From Candidatus Nitrosocaldus sp. (GTDB lineage Archaea; Thermoproteota; Nitrososphaeria; Nitrososphaerales; Nitrosocaldaceae), in NCBI GenBank assembly GCA_025054855.1, contig JANWZS010000005.1, forward strand, positions 1 through 45,020: DNA of 45,020 nucleotides, in the 5' to 3' direction. The position numbers and the translations under genes were made by a program. The notes under the pieces are model-generated. The model had not been told where the DNA came from. It saw only the letters and a program-made list of their open reading frames with translations, and did no database searches. Below are positions 1 through 8,279 of this stretch, one piece after another; position 1 is the stretch's first letter, and each line of letters starts with the position of its first letter.

Positions 1-54
1 TGCCCTGTACCATACCCTGCTCCTAATGGCCCTGCTCTTGAGCATGGATAGCAT
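1..54 (-). CDS. 5' end of an unidentified gene running off the left edge
   Basis: An open frame on the minus strand begins at ATG 54 (a second ATG is at 45) and is still open at the window edge. The visible residues are MLSMLKSRAIRSRVWYRA. The basic pattern, with Arg-Val-Trp followed by an aromatic residue, resembles the start of some conserved archaeal hypothetical proteins, but that is only an impression. A TATA-like stretch lies around 86-96, slightly further away than the 26 nt seen at most starts here. No function can be assigned from 18 residues. Confidence 0.35.
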   Translation of the reverse strand, partial: MLSMLKSRAIRSRVWYRA

Positions 55-690
55 GGATACGAGGCTTGTGCTATGGTCGTGATTATGTATATACATTACA
101 CTCTCTATCTCTTAGACAGAGATATTAATATTGTGCTGCTTGAATACCATAATGAATGTTATATAATTGGAGTTATAGAATAATATACGTATCATACGTA
201 AGATTCATGCTGAGGATGACTCTTATTGGATTCTACAAGGAGAGGCATCATGAAGTTTGATGGTACTGTGATTATGATGTATTGTATATACGCTTTGCAT
301 GTATCATTGTCCGTATATGTGTATGAGACAGGGGATGGGATGTAATATCCTGTAGCATATAGACAGATTGATGAGAGAGGGTTGATGAGGCTAGATACCT
401 GTTACTGGAATACCGTAAACCATGATGGGGAACCTCGATTTGGAGATGGTGAGTTATAGAATTCAGGATATCATATGCTATAGTTGTACGAGTTGGCGGA
501 AGATGTTACACAGTGCGGATATGGGATGTTAGTGCTGCTAGAGATAACCAGTACAAGCACCACTATCTGAGCAGCCAATGGATACTATACTATAGATTAT
601 AGATACTGCGATGGATATAGGGAAAGTGTCATTGACCACATGCAAGCATTAGGCCTCTCTTTATATATCCCATCCAAGCATTAATACTGT
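55..690. other. gene-poor stretch
   Basis: I see no convincing coding frame, tRNA-like fold or repeat in this roughly 640-base AT-rich stretch. A TATA-like box at about 660-669 lies 26 nt before the ATG of the next gene and is probably its promoter. Short ATG frames preceded by TATA-like runs, such as one near 153, stop after a few codons. Confidence 0.5.
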
Positions 691-1386
691 ATGCTCAGAG
701 AGTTGAGGAAGAATATACTTAGGCTGCTCAAAGAGGATGAGGAGTTCAGATATGCAGTAGCAGGGCTGATAGGCTTGGAGGATATAAGATCGTCATTGAA
801 GAGGCTTGACGACGCTGTTGCAAGACTCGTTGAGACCCAATCGAAGGTTGAGACCAGGCTTACTGGTGTTGAAGGGGAAGTCAAGGGTCTGAAGGATAGG
901 GTGGAGAGGGTGGAGACCAAGATCACTGGTGTTGAAGGGGAAGTCAAGGGTCTGAAGGATAGGGTGGAGAGGGTGGAGAAGAGGTTCGATGGTCTAGAGG
1001 GAGCACTATACCATGGCTTTGAGCAGCTAGGCAGGTTCGCTGGTGTCAGCCTTGAAGAACTGGTGAGGAGCATAATGACCAAGAACATGAGGGACAGAGG
1101 AGAGTTGAAGGAGGGCAAGGCTATAACCTCGCTGAACATAGATGGTGAGGAGATAGATGTATTCTGTGATGATCCCCTGATAGTCGGTGAGGTTACAAGC
1201 TATGCTGATAGCGTAGAGGAGGTCGATAAGCTGATGAAGAAGGTTAACATCGTGAGGGAGAGGTACGGAAGGGAGCCAGCGAGGAAGATACTTATAATAA
1301 GTAGTGTGAAGGCAGATGCTGCTGAACCGATAGCAGATAAGGCTAGGGAGTATGGTGTAGAGTTGATAATGGGTAAGAAAAGATGA
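691..1386 (+). CDS. coiled-coil protein with PD-(D/E)XK nuclease-like C-terminal domain (DUF3782-like)
   Basis: The protein has 231 residues. Residues about 20-110 form a long heptad-repeat coiled coil, including two nearly identical 21-residue units (three heptads each). The C-terminal 100 residues have the layout of the archaeal DUF3782/PD-(D/E)XK-like family: an acidic strand (EEIDVFCDD) followed by GEVTSYAD, where an active nuclease would usually show E-x-K. Here Thr replaces the Lys, so activity is doubtful. Such proteins are common in thermophilic archaea and their role is unknown. The start fits a leaderless transcript, with the TATA box 26 nt upstream. It has no co-directional neighbour, so it is probably monocistronic. 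Confidence 0.7.
   Translation: MLRELRKNILRLLKEDEEFRYAVAGLIGLEDIRSSLKRLDDAVARLVETQSKVETRLTGVEGEVKGLKDRVERVETKITGVEGEVKGLKDRVERVEKRFDGLEGALYHGFEQLGRFAGVSLEELVRSIMTKNMRDRGELKEGKAITSLNIDGEEIDVFCDDPLIVGEVTSYADSVEEVDKLMKKVNIVRERYGREPARKILIISSVKADAAEPIADKAREYGVELIMGKKR
862..979 (+). repeat. in-frame tandem repeat, 63-nt period
   Basis: A 55-nt block at 862-916 recurs without change at 925-979, giving a 63-nt period (21 codons, three heptads). The repeat lengthens the coiled coil of the surrounding gene. The absence of silent differences suggests recent duplication. Confidence 0.85.
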
Positions 1387-2040
1387 ATAATTCTTACATC
1401 TGCCTCTCCCCCTAACTAAATTTTAATTATGCAACATAGCTACTTCTAATGATTCTGGTATCGAGGACCAACTCATTGACGTGGTGAGGAGAGGGTCTTC
1501 AAGCCTAGCGTTACAACCAACCTGCCGTTTGATGTGAGCTCACAGGGATGGAGTATCAACTAATGCAATAGTAGTTGGGTTTGAAATCTTATAATGCGTC
1601 TCTGATCTTGCAAGGTTACTATGCGATGACTGTAGGGAACTGTATTATAATGGTTACCCACCATTGGCTCATAACCCTGAGCAGATCGCGGGTATGGGAT
1701 GGCAGAATGACTGAACAGCAGTCCGATGTATACTTACAGACATATGCACTGTCTGCTAGATGGTATGCATAGTGGTATGCATCATGGCCATCATCATTGC
1801 TAACTGCTCGTTAGCAATCAACCCACAGATACCTAACATACCCAGCGGATACCTTGGCAGCGACCTCGTAGATGTATAGCATGGCATCCATCAAGGTTGA
1901 AGCCTACATGCTGTATCGCACAGTTAGTTATACCGTACATGATGTTGTCCCTACTTCCTTGGTTGACATGCTGAATTCATACATAGCCATCTATAGATCC
2001 TCTAGTACCTTCGCTGCTGGTTACCTCCTCCATACCAGAC
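1387..2040. other. gene-poor stretch
   Basis: No convincing gene is visible here. An excellent TATA box (1417-1430) lies 25 nt before ATG 1449, but that frame stops after 12 codons, so it may be a promoter left behind by a decayed gene. The longer frames at 1575-1772 and 1872-2057 have codon use and composition unlike the neighbouring genes and are not called. Confidence 0.4.
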
Positions 2041-2390
2041 CCCGGGTTGTACCTTGATGCATCTACACCACACTGTATGAGCTACCATTGCGCCATCCAT
2101 GCACCTCCTCCTCATGGTCACTACCCTAAGGGTTCCATGCTGAACCATTACACAGCATCTAGCACGAGAACCTTCTCCTCCTCCCCTATCCACTCCCTGA
2201 TATCCTTGCAGGTCTATCCATCTCCCCTCTGTCCTCCAGCAACGATACGCCCTTGGAGAACCTCGCCATGGCCTACTCAACGCAACGCTCAAGCATCCCG
2301 CTCCAGTTCATGTGCCTAACCTATCCATCATAGCCTTCAGATTCCTGTCCATCATGAAGAAGCTCACTACCCACCATCCATCTATCCTGT
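2040..2390 (-). pseudogene. decayed VapB-VapC toxin-antitoxin remnant (tentative)
   Basis: Reading the minus strand from about 2390 gives VVSFFMMDRNLKAMMDRLG, then after a frameshift MNWSGMLERCVE, a stop codon and AMARFSKGVSLLE. This pattern of basic helix, N-W-S, then an amphipathic helix resembles archaeal VapB-type antitoxins. Another frame then gives EEEKVLVLDAV, a stop codon and WFSMEP, which resembles the first strand of a PIN toxin (V-L-D-A ... K-W-F). At least two frameshifts and two stop codons interrupt it, and the first PIN Asp lies next to the damage. The match is by eye only. Confidence 0.35.
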
Positions 2391-2431
2391 AATACAAATA
2401 TAACTAACATGTATCACGAACCAACACGCTA

Positions 2432-3031
2432 CTACCCCGCCATCATGAACTCCTTTATGCCAGATACTATGAACTCTATGGCTATACCTGCTATGAGTAT
2501 AGCCATGACCCTCGAGACTATGAGCGAGCCTAGGCTACCCAGCAGTCTGTTTATGCGGTTTATGAAGCTGAATGTTAGCATGGTGAAGGCAAGTGCTATG
2601 GCTACAGAGAGCATGGTTAGGGGGATGCCATGCCTTTCAAGGGAGATTATGGTGGTGGTTATCGCCCCTGGGCCGACGAGCAGTGGAAAGGCCAACGGCA
2701 CTGCCCCGATGCTTATATCATCGCCCTTCAACTCCCATCCCTTGAGGAGCAACTGCAACGAGATGAGGAGCAGGAGCAGTCCCCCTGCCACACTGAACCC
2801 TGCTAACGATATATCGAAGAGATCGAGTATGTAGTGCCCTGCCAAGGCGAATGTGAGTAGTAGGCCAGATGCGGTGTATATAGTGCTCCTGATCACCCTC
2901 CTGCTCTGCTCACTGCTCATGTTGGATGTCAGCGATGCCATCAATGGTACCAGCCCTATGGGGTCCATGACTATGAAGAGCGATACGCTGACCCTTATAA
3001 GATCATCCGTGTTTATGATAGGATCGCTCAT
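2432..3031 (-). CDS. MarC family integral membrane protein
   Basis: The protein has about 199 residues and six hydrophobic segments. The N-terminal DPIGLVPLMASL and the central FPLLVGPGAITT are hallmarks of the MarC/UPF0056 family of small membrane proteins of unsettled function, despite the antibiotic-resistance name. I start it at ATG 3031 and not at the upstream GTG 3049, because the TATA-like box at about 3051-3063 lies 26 nt from 3031, giving a leaderless message. It stands alone, and the minus-strand gene upstream has its own spacing. Confidence 0.9.
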   Translation of the reverse strand: MSDPIINTDDLIRVSVSLFIVMDPIGLVPLMASLTSNMSSEQSRRVIRSTIYTASGLLLTFALAGHYILDLFDISLAGFSVAGGLLLLLISLQLLLKGWELKGDDISIGAVPLAFPLLVGPGAITTTIISLERHGIPLTMLSVAIALAFTMLTFSFINRINRLLGSLGSLIVSRVMAILIAGIAIEFIVSGIKEFMMAG

Positions 3032-3164
3032 GCATCCAAGACCATGCACGGATATTTAAATGATCGACATTAGGAGAGTATAAGCGAGCCTTACTCGAAT
3101 ATGCAAGAATAAATTAGGATGGGATGATGGTGGTAGTAGTAGTGGCAATATAGTGCTGCACTAT

Positions 3165-3674
3165 CTAGCCTATAACCGCTCTAAGCATAGATGTTACAGA
3201 GTCCGTGACCATCTCACTTGCTGGCTGCAGTATTATACCTACCATCAGTATTATCCCAGCCAGCCCCACACCTATGGCCATGTTGCCCCGCCTGACCTCC
3301 TCGAACTGGTTCAGTCCCCTCCTGCTGGTCAGCTCATTGAATATTCCTATCACAACGAACTGCGTGAATACCGCTACCAGTATGTTAGTTCCTAACTGTA
3401 TAACCGCCAGTATTATGGCACTCACTATCCTACCAGAGAGGAACTCTACCGTTATTATCGGTATTGCCTTCAGTGTTACTAGGCCTATCACTACTGCTAC
3501 CGCTGCAAGCGTCACACCTACTGCGATGTTACCCCTCTTGAGTTCAGCGACCTCATCTATGTTCCTTGTAAGCCTAGTGAAGGCCATGAGCCCTATGTAC
3601 ACTGAGAGTATCGCTATGAACGCCGATAGCGCTGCGTAGACTATGCTTGCGAATAGGTTCACCGCCTCCTGCAT
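3165..3674 (-). CDS. DUF350 family membrane protein (duplicated domain)
   Basis: The protein has 169 residues and four or five transmembrane helices. Two halves repeat the same pattern: a helix, a charged loop with E-L-K-R-G-N-I-A-V-G or E-V-R-R-G-N-M-A-I-G, then a Gly-rich helix. This is the internal duplication typical of DUF350 proteins. Their function is unknown; in bacteria they often sit near ATP-grasp or polyamine-related genes, but no such neighbours occur here. It is transcribed in the same direction as the MarC gene, separated by about 130 nt. Confidence 0.85.
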   Translation of the reverse strand: MQEAVNLFASIVYAALSAFIAILSVYIGLMAFTRLTRNIDEVAELKRGNIAVGVTLAAVAVVIGLVTLKAIPIITVEFLSGRIVSAIILAVIQLGTNILVAVFTQFVVIGIFNELTSRRGLNQFEEVRRGNMAIGVGLAGIILMVGIILQPASEMVTDSVTSMLRAVIG

Positions 3675-3892
3675 ACCCTATCACCCCTCCTCATGATGGC
3701 ACATGCTGCTGAGTCCATACCGCTCATGGCATCATTACAATAAATGCAATATATAGGGTGAGTTGGACTTAAACTCTTATAATTCATGTTCAAATATTAT
3801 CATTAACGATCGAAGCTTATCGACGCTTATTATAGTTGATCAGAGCGAGGCAAGGACAGATTTTTATTATGGTCGATCCAAATAATGGGAAG

Positions 3893-4243
3893 ATGCAGAG
3901 GGAGGCGTATGTGGCAGATGAGAGGCAGCAGGCAGTGGAGAAGGTACTTGGTGCACTTGCAGATAGATACAATAGGATGATACTAACCTCAACCATAGAT
4001 GAGCCCAAGTCAGCGCTCCAGATAAGCAGGGAGCATGGCATACCTGCAAGCACCGTGTACAGGAAACTGCACGTGCTTGAGAGGGATGGGCTCATCAAGG
4101 TCGATGGGTCTGTGATAGAGAATGGGAAGAGGTACTACCTGTACAGGAGCAATATAAAGGCCATAAACATAGTATTCACGATGAATACACTCAAGGTTGA
4201 TGTTATACTGAACAAGGATATGAGGGGTAGTGCGTACTGGTAG
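3893..4243 (+). CDS. winged-helix (ArsR/TrmB-like) transcriptional regulator
   Basis: The protein has about 116 residues. A winged helix-turn-helix spans roughly residues 30-85 in this numbering, with the recognition-helix region ISREHGIPASTVYRKLHVLERDGLI and a wing ending GKRYYLYRS. This resembles ArsR/TrmB/MarR-like archaeal regulators. No ligand-binding domain is visible. I chose ATG 3893 because a TATA-like box at 3861-3869 is 26 nt upstream; ATG 3869 and TTG 3836 are in the same frame and would add 8 or 19 residues. The target is unknown. Confidence 0.8.
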   Translation: MQREAYVADERQQAVEKVLGALADRYNRMILTSTIDEPKSALQISREHGIPASTVYRKLHVLERDGLIKVDGSVIENGKRYYLYRSNIKAINIVFTMNTLKVDVILNKDMRGSAYW

Positions 4244-4316
4244 GTGGGAGTTACACTGACTATACAATTTCTGTAGGCTATGTATTAGTAGTGCTTACAC
4301 AGTATATTACCCTTAC

Positions 4317-4955
4317 TTACCCATCATCATCCCTATCCTTCCAGAACCTGCCCTTGTAGAATGCTGTGAATGGGCACCCGTAGCATGCACCTCCATTATC
4401 TATATAGTACTCACATCTACCGCACGGTACATCGTTGCATGGGAGGTCGTACCTATCCTTCCTCCCCTCCTCCCCGTGATCTGCTCTACTCCCACCATCT
4501 GCTATCATACATATACCCTTCTGCAGGTTGGTTATCCTCCTCACTAGAGTACTCGTGATGTTGGTATCCCTCCTTATATGCTTGGTTACGCAGTACTCCA
4601 CCTGCCTGCCCTCCCCAGCCATAATCATCCCAACCCTATCATCCTCATCCGCAAGGCAGAAGATGTTTACCATGCATGGACAGTACCTGAACTTCTCCAT
4701 TATAGCATCTCTATGCTCTGTATGCACATCTATGCTCACCAACTCCAGCCCAAGGTCTGATGGGTTGATTATCATGCAACCCCTGCTTATAACACCCATC
4801 TCCCTGAGCCTGCTCAGCCTAGTTGATATTGCTGCTTGGGTGAGCCCAACCTTCTCGGCAAGTTTAACCTGTGTTATATCTGGATCCCTGTATATTATGC
4901 CCATTATCCTTCTATCTATCTCATCCAGTCTACCAGATCTACCAGATCTACCCAT
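4317..4955 (-). CDS. Lrp/AsnC family regulator with C-terminal cysteine cluster
   Basis: The protein has 212 residues. Residues 9-58 form the AsnC-type helix-turn-helix (LDEIDRRIM ... TQAAISTRLSRLREMGVI). Residues about 60-145 are a ligand-sensing (RAM-like) domain, with C92, C94 and C100 in a Cys-rich strand. The tail holds C173-x4-C178-x2-C181-x9-C191-x2-C194, which looks like a metal or iron-sulfur site. The combination suggests a regulator that couples amino-acid or redox/metal sensing to transcription; that is inference. The start fits a leaderless transcript, with a strong TATA run at about 4978-4986, 26 nt upstream. Confidence 0.85.
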   Translation of the reverse strand: MGRSGRSGRLDEIDRRIMGIIYRDPDITQVKLAEKVGLTQAAISTRLSRLREMGVISRGCMIINPSDLGLELVSIDVHTEHRDAIMEKFRYCPCMVNIFCLADEDDRVGMIMAGEGRQVEYCVTKHIRRDTNITSTLVRRITNLQKGICMIADGGSRADHGEEGRKDRYDLPCNDVPCGRCEYYIDNGGACYGCPFTAFYKGRFWKDRDDDG

Positions 4956-5023
4956 GAGATCGGTTAATAAATTATAATATATAAATTTACAATACAGATT
5001 TATAAATTATAAAAAATCAAGTG

Positions 5024-5401
5024 TTAGAGGGTCTTCCTCCTGCTCAAGAGGGCGTCTAGGCAGCACGTGACGCTACCAGCAAGGCTCTCTATATCATCAT
5101 CCCTGCTTATGCTGTACAGATCCTCAAGATCGAGCCTGGGCTCTACCACAAGCCTACCTTCCGATGCATACACTGTTGGTATATAATCCGTCAACTTGTA
5201 TAGAGCATCTGCCTTGCCCTTCAGATCTGTACCATGCCTGTAGAATATCTCTATGCTCAACTTTGGTTTATGGTCTGGGTTGAGTAGCCCATGCGCCATG
5301 AGATCGAGCACAAACCTGAGATCTGTGTGAGGGAAGAGCATCTTGAGTGAGAGTACCAGATCACTGAACTGTTCACGTACACTATTCAGGTTCGCCTCCA
5401 T
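5024..5401 (-). CDS. conserved hypothetical protein
   Basis: This protein has 125 residues, alpha/beta in character, with no signal peptide or membrane segment. I do not recognise the family. I start it at ATG 5401: a TATA box (5423-5432) lies 26 nt upstream, while the longer in-frame ATG at 5419 would fall inside the promoter region. The codon use matches its neighbours, so it is likely a real gene. It lies just upstream of the AsnC-type regulator in the same direction, but that gene has its own promoter. Confidence 0.6.
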   Translation of the reverse strand: MEANLNSVREQFSDLVLSLKMLFPHTDLRFVLDLMAHGLLNPDHKPKLSIEIFYRHGTDLKGKADALYKLTDYIPTVYASEGRLVVEPRLDLEDLYSISRDDDIESLAGSVTCCLDALLSRRKTL

Positions 5402-5419
5402 GTATATAGTAATGTGCAT

Positions 5420-5818
5420 GAAGTATAAAAATCATCCATCAGTAAATATAGATTATAGATTGTAGAGCATAGGTATGTAATAACATGAGTAGTAATAATG
5501 ATAACAATAACGATAATCCCCCTAAATATTAACATGCATGTTATGGGTCCCATACACGGTACAGGTTGAATGGTTACATACTATATGTAAATTATGATGT
5601 GGTACTGCAGCACACGGTAGGCCCTAATACCCTGCAGAGCATGTACAGCTATGCTGGTCTAAGGATGCTATGCTATATCATGCTATACCTGTAGTCTGAA
5701 CGTGGTAGTATGATATAATGCTTGAATCATGTATGTTGTGTATACGTATGATATGATGGTTGATATGATGGTAGTATGATAAGGCAAGAGATGGATGTGA
5801 CCAACTAAATATACAGGC
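5420..5818. other. gene-poor stretch
   Basis: About 400 bases hold no frame I would call. Visible features are the promoter of the preceding minus-strand gene (5423-5432), a short ACATGCATGT palindrome near 5531, and several direct repeats of TATGATATGATGG-like sequence around 5740-5780. I see no RNA gene. Confidence 0.5.
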
Positions 5819-6550
5819 TCAGTAAGGTGAGTAGAGGTACAGCTTGTACGGGTCTCTGGTTACGGGGTCTATGAAGCCCCATCTGTACGTGTTGACACTG
5901 TACTCTACAAACTTTGCCTTTATCTCCTGCTCAAGCAACGCATACGCATCCTGTCCAACTATCAGCTGCCTTGCCCCTGCTATGGACGTTATCTTGGATG
6001 CCATGCTCACTGCAGGACCTATTATATCCACATATGACTCCTCGTTGCTCTTCCCGTATATCATGATGAGGTTCTGCCCAAAGTCTATACCTATCTTCGT
6101 GTACAGGCTTGGATACCCCATCTCCGTTAGTGCTGGGTTTATGGCATCGTTGACTGTGCCCATCATGCTTATAGCGCACCTTGCTGCAGTAGTACACGCT
6201 ATGGTTGGATCGTACTCTGCAGGGAAGAACGAGAGTACTGCATCCCCTACGTACTTGAGTACATAACCCCCATGCCCTATGACCAGCAGGGCCATCTCCT
6301 GCGAGAAGACCTGGATTATCGTTGCAAGTATCTTGCTTGGGAGCTCCAGGCTCAGCCTAGTAGACTCTGCTATATCTGCTATGAGCACGGCCATCCTTAG
6401 CCTCTCATTTATATGCCTCCTCAGGAAGCGCTCGGATGACTTGAATGGTGCCTCTATCTGTGGCCCCAACCTCACTGTACGCATTACCCTAGCCCTTATA
6501 CTCGCAAGGGCCTCACTCCTCACTGGCATGGGCATATCTGAACTCGCCAA
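5819..6550 (-). CDS. class III adenylate/guanylate cyclase domain protein
   Basis: The protein has 243 residues, and a class III cyclase homology domain covers about residues 50-235. Both metal-binding Asp motifs are present: LIADIAESTRLS and VGDAVLSFF. The region that normally reads G-x-x-V-N-x-A-A-R is IGPAVSMASKI here, so the transition-state Asn and Arg are replaced by Ser and Lys. The protein may be a weak or altered cyclase, or a nucleotide-binding regulator. There is no membrane segment and no obvious sensor domain apart from a basic N-terminal 45 residues. The start is TTG 6550 (or ATG 6535), with an A/T-rich box at about 6573-6587. Confidence 0.85.
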   Translation of the reverse strand: MASSDMPMPVRSEALASIRARVMRTVRLGPQIEAPFKSSERFLRRHINERLRMAVLIADIAESTRLSLELPSKILATIIQVFSQEMALLVIGHGGYVLKYVGDAVLSFFPAEYDPTIACTTAARCAISMMGTVNDAINPALTEMGYPSLYTKIGIDFGQNLIMIYGKSNEESYVDIIGPAVSMASKITSIAGARQLIVGQDAYALLEQEIKAKFVEYSVNTYRWGFIDPVTRDPYKLYLYSPY

Positions 6551-6678
6551 TACAGTTCATAGCACGAGTAAGGTTAATAAATATTATAACGATCGCTGGC
6601 TAATAATTTATAAACAGGATCTTATCATCTGTGAGAATTAACCAAAGTGTTATAGCCTTCCTCCAACTAAATTATACC

Positions 6679-7140
6679 ATGAGCCTATTGATGAAGAGGG
6701 TCACAGAGGTTATGAGCGAGGGTCCAGTGGATGTGGTTGAGAAGGGGCTGAACGTGTTCTATGCAGCGAATGTGATGAGGGAGAGGGCCAGAGGGAGCCT
6801 AGTAGTTGTAGATGATGGTAAGCCAGTAGGCATAATAACTGAGCGGGATATAGTGAGGAGGGTTGTGGCTGAGGGCAGGAGCCCAAGTGCAACTAAGGTA
6901 GGGGATATAATGTCCAAACCGTTGATAAGCGTTGGGCCAGAGGCTACCGTTGCTGCTGCAGTGAGGATAATGCATGAGAATGGGATAAGGAGGCTGCCTG
7001 TTGTGGAGAATGATAGGGTTGTAGGGATGCTTACAGTGACAGATCTTGCAAGGGTGATGTATAGAGAGAGGGAGAGGAGGGATGAGATACTCGCTGCCAT
7101 GGCAAGGTTCAAGGATCTGGAAGAGTTTGCGAAGAGATGA
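6679..7140 (+). CDS. CBS domain pair protein
   Basis: The protein has about 153 residues and two CBS repeats that fill the chain: VTEVMSEGPVDV ... GIITERDIVRR and VGDIMSKPLISV ... GMLTVTDLARVM. Such stand-alone pairs form dimers that bind adenosine nucleotides and act as energy sensors; the partner is unknown. I prefer ATG 6679. GTG 6631 is in frame and sits about 21 nt after a TATA-like run at 6605-6613, so a 16-residue N-terminal extension is possible. It is divergent from the cyclase-like gene, with which it shares a short intergenic region. Confidence 0.9.
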   Translation: MSLLMKRVTEVMSEGPVDVVEKGLNVFYAANVMRERARGSLVVVDDGKPVGIITERDIVRRVVAEGRSPSATKVGDIMSKPLISVGPEATVAAAVRIMHENGIRRLPVVENDRVVGMLTVTDLARVMYRERERRDEILAAMARFKDLEEFAKR

Positions 7141-7219
7141 GAATGGGCAATAATTTAGAATGATAATGGCAATAATAAAAATAAAGAAAAGAAGATGATT
7201 ATTTATTTCTGCTATCTGT

Positions 7220-7738
7220 TCAGAACCTCTTCTGCCTCAGCATCCTGTAACCTGTCAGTGCTACGAGTGGTGCAGTTACTGCTGTTATTGCACCTAGTAT
7301 GCTCTCAGGTACTACCATGAACGTTACTGTGAACTCATACATGAATGTCCTGCCGGGCAGTGTATCTACTGCTACTGTCCAATCCCCTACCTTGTTGAAC
7401 CCTGAGGTTAGACCAAAGTCACTCGCCTGTAGGTGCAGGCACTTGTTGGCTCCAGATGGGAGTGTTATGGGCAGCGCTGGTGTACCAACGTAGTTGTAGA
7501 ATACATTGTCAGGGTCTATGAGGTGGAGGCTGGTTATCTGCCTTGTGGTCGATACTATGCATACGTATATGTCGCCCTGCTCGCCAAGCGAGTATGGTGT
7601 GTTCAGTGCTGCTATGCCATCTGCAGTGATTCCTGCTGGTAAAGGCACCAGTGTTGCTGCATATGCCCTCTGTGTGCTCTGTGATGCTATGGCTCCTACC
7701 ACTGCTATCGCCATTACGAGGTATGCAATCTTCTGCAT
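7220..7738 (-). CDS. secreted, C-terminally membrane-anchored protein
   Basis: The protein has 172 residues. It starts with MQKIAYLVMAIAVVGAIAS, a clear signal peptide with a likely cleavage site near AYA-A. A beta-rich extracellular domain of about 110 residues follows, then a C-terminal transmembrane helix and the basic tail RMLRQKRF. Two Cys residues could form a disulfide. The family is not recognised, though the plan is common for thaumarchaeal surface proteins. The ATG at 7738 is preferred to the upstream in-frame start at 7771 because the box at about 7761-7770 lies 26 nt away. Confidence 0.75.
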   Translation of the reverse strand: MQKIAYLVMAIAVVGAIASQSTQRAYAATLVPLPAGITADGIAALNTPYSLGEQGDIYVCIVSTTRQITSLHLIDPDNVFYNYVGTPALPITLPSGANKCLHLQASDFGLTSGFNKVGDWTVAVDTLPGRTFMYEFTVTFMVVPESILGAITAVTAPLVALTGYRMLRQKRF

Positions 7739-7816
7739 TACAATCCTATTCTGTGCAGGAATATTTAACAATGCATGTAATATAAGAGATGTAATGTGTG
7801 TTACATAACGAAGATT

Positions 7817-7921
7817 CTAGAAGATGGTTACAGACTTGATGTATAACTGCTTGTAAACCAATATCATTGTATTGCGTGAGAAGACGTATCCAAGGAGCTT
7901 AAACAGGAACCTGTCCACCAC
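7817..7921 (-). CDS. candidate 34-residue basic small protein
   Basis: A short frame opens with GTG-GTG at 7921 and encodes VVDRFLFKLLGYVFSRNT followed by 16 more residues, then TAG. A TATA-like box at 7943-7950 is 26 nt upstream, the spacing seen at most starts in this window. The peptide is basic and amphipathic or hydrophobic. There is no homology claim; promoter geometry and amino-acid composition are the only support. Confidence 0.4.
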   Translation of the reverse strand: MVDRFLFKLLGYVFSRNTMILVYKQLYIKSVTIF

Positions 7922-8084
7922 TGGAATCTGTAGTATCCATACAAATATTACCTATAGATCCCAATGTGATTATAATTATAAAAAATAATCTGGAATATCC
8001 TCGCATTATTGATTATCAGAGGCGAGAATGGAGCCAAAATTTAAATATATGTTAGGCGTATAATACAGCGTAGGGTGGTATGGT

Positions 8085-8279
8085 ATGGGTGGTGTATGTA
8101 TGATGGTCGAGATGGGTGCTGCAGGAGGTGTAGCAGCGCTGCTATCATCGCTAGCCATTGGCGGTAGTGGTAAGGGATGTGCCGCCTCCTACTCGCTCTA
8201 TGAGCATATGATTACTAGCATGTACGGTTATCACAGTTACCATGCCACCCTACATGGAGAGGGGTGGAGATGTCCATAG
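8085..8279 (+). CDS. candidate small protein upstream of a CBS gene
   Basis: A 64-residue frame starts at ATG 8085 and ends at 8279, overlapping the beginning of the next gene by about ten bases. It has a small-residue-rich hydrophobic segment (GAAGGVAALLSSLAIGG). TATA-like sequences at 8040-8049 and 8058-8066 suit a transcript starting near 8071-8088. The overlap would couple its translation to the CBS gene. It may equally be the leader of the CBS message. Confidence 0.25.
   Translation: MGGVCMMVEMGAAGGVAALLSSLAIGGSGKGCAASYSLYEHMITSMYGYHSYHATLHGEGWRCP

Noticed and set aside
1449-1487. Short gene after an ideal TATA box
   Set aside because: The frame stops after 12 codons and nothing conserved is visible; kept only as a possible orphan promoter.
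1575-1772. 65-residue plus-strand frame
   Set aside because: The composition and codon use do not match real genes here, and there is no promoter or recognisable motif.
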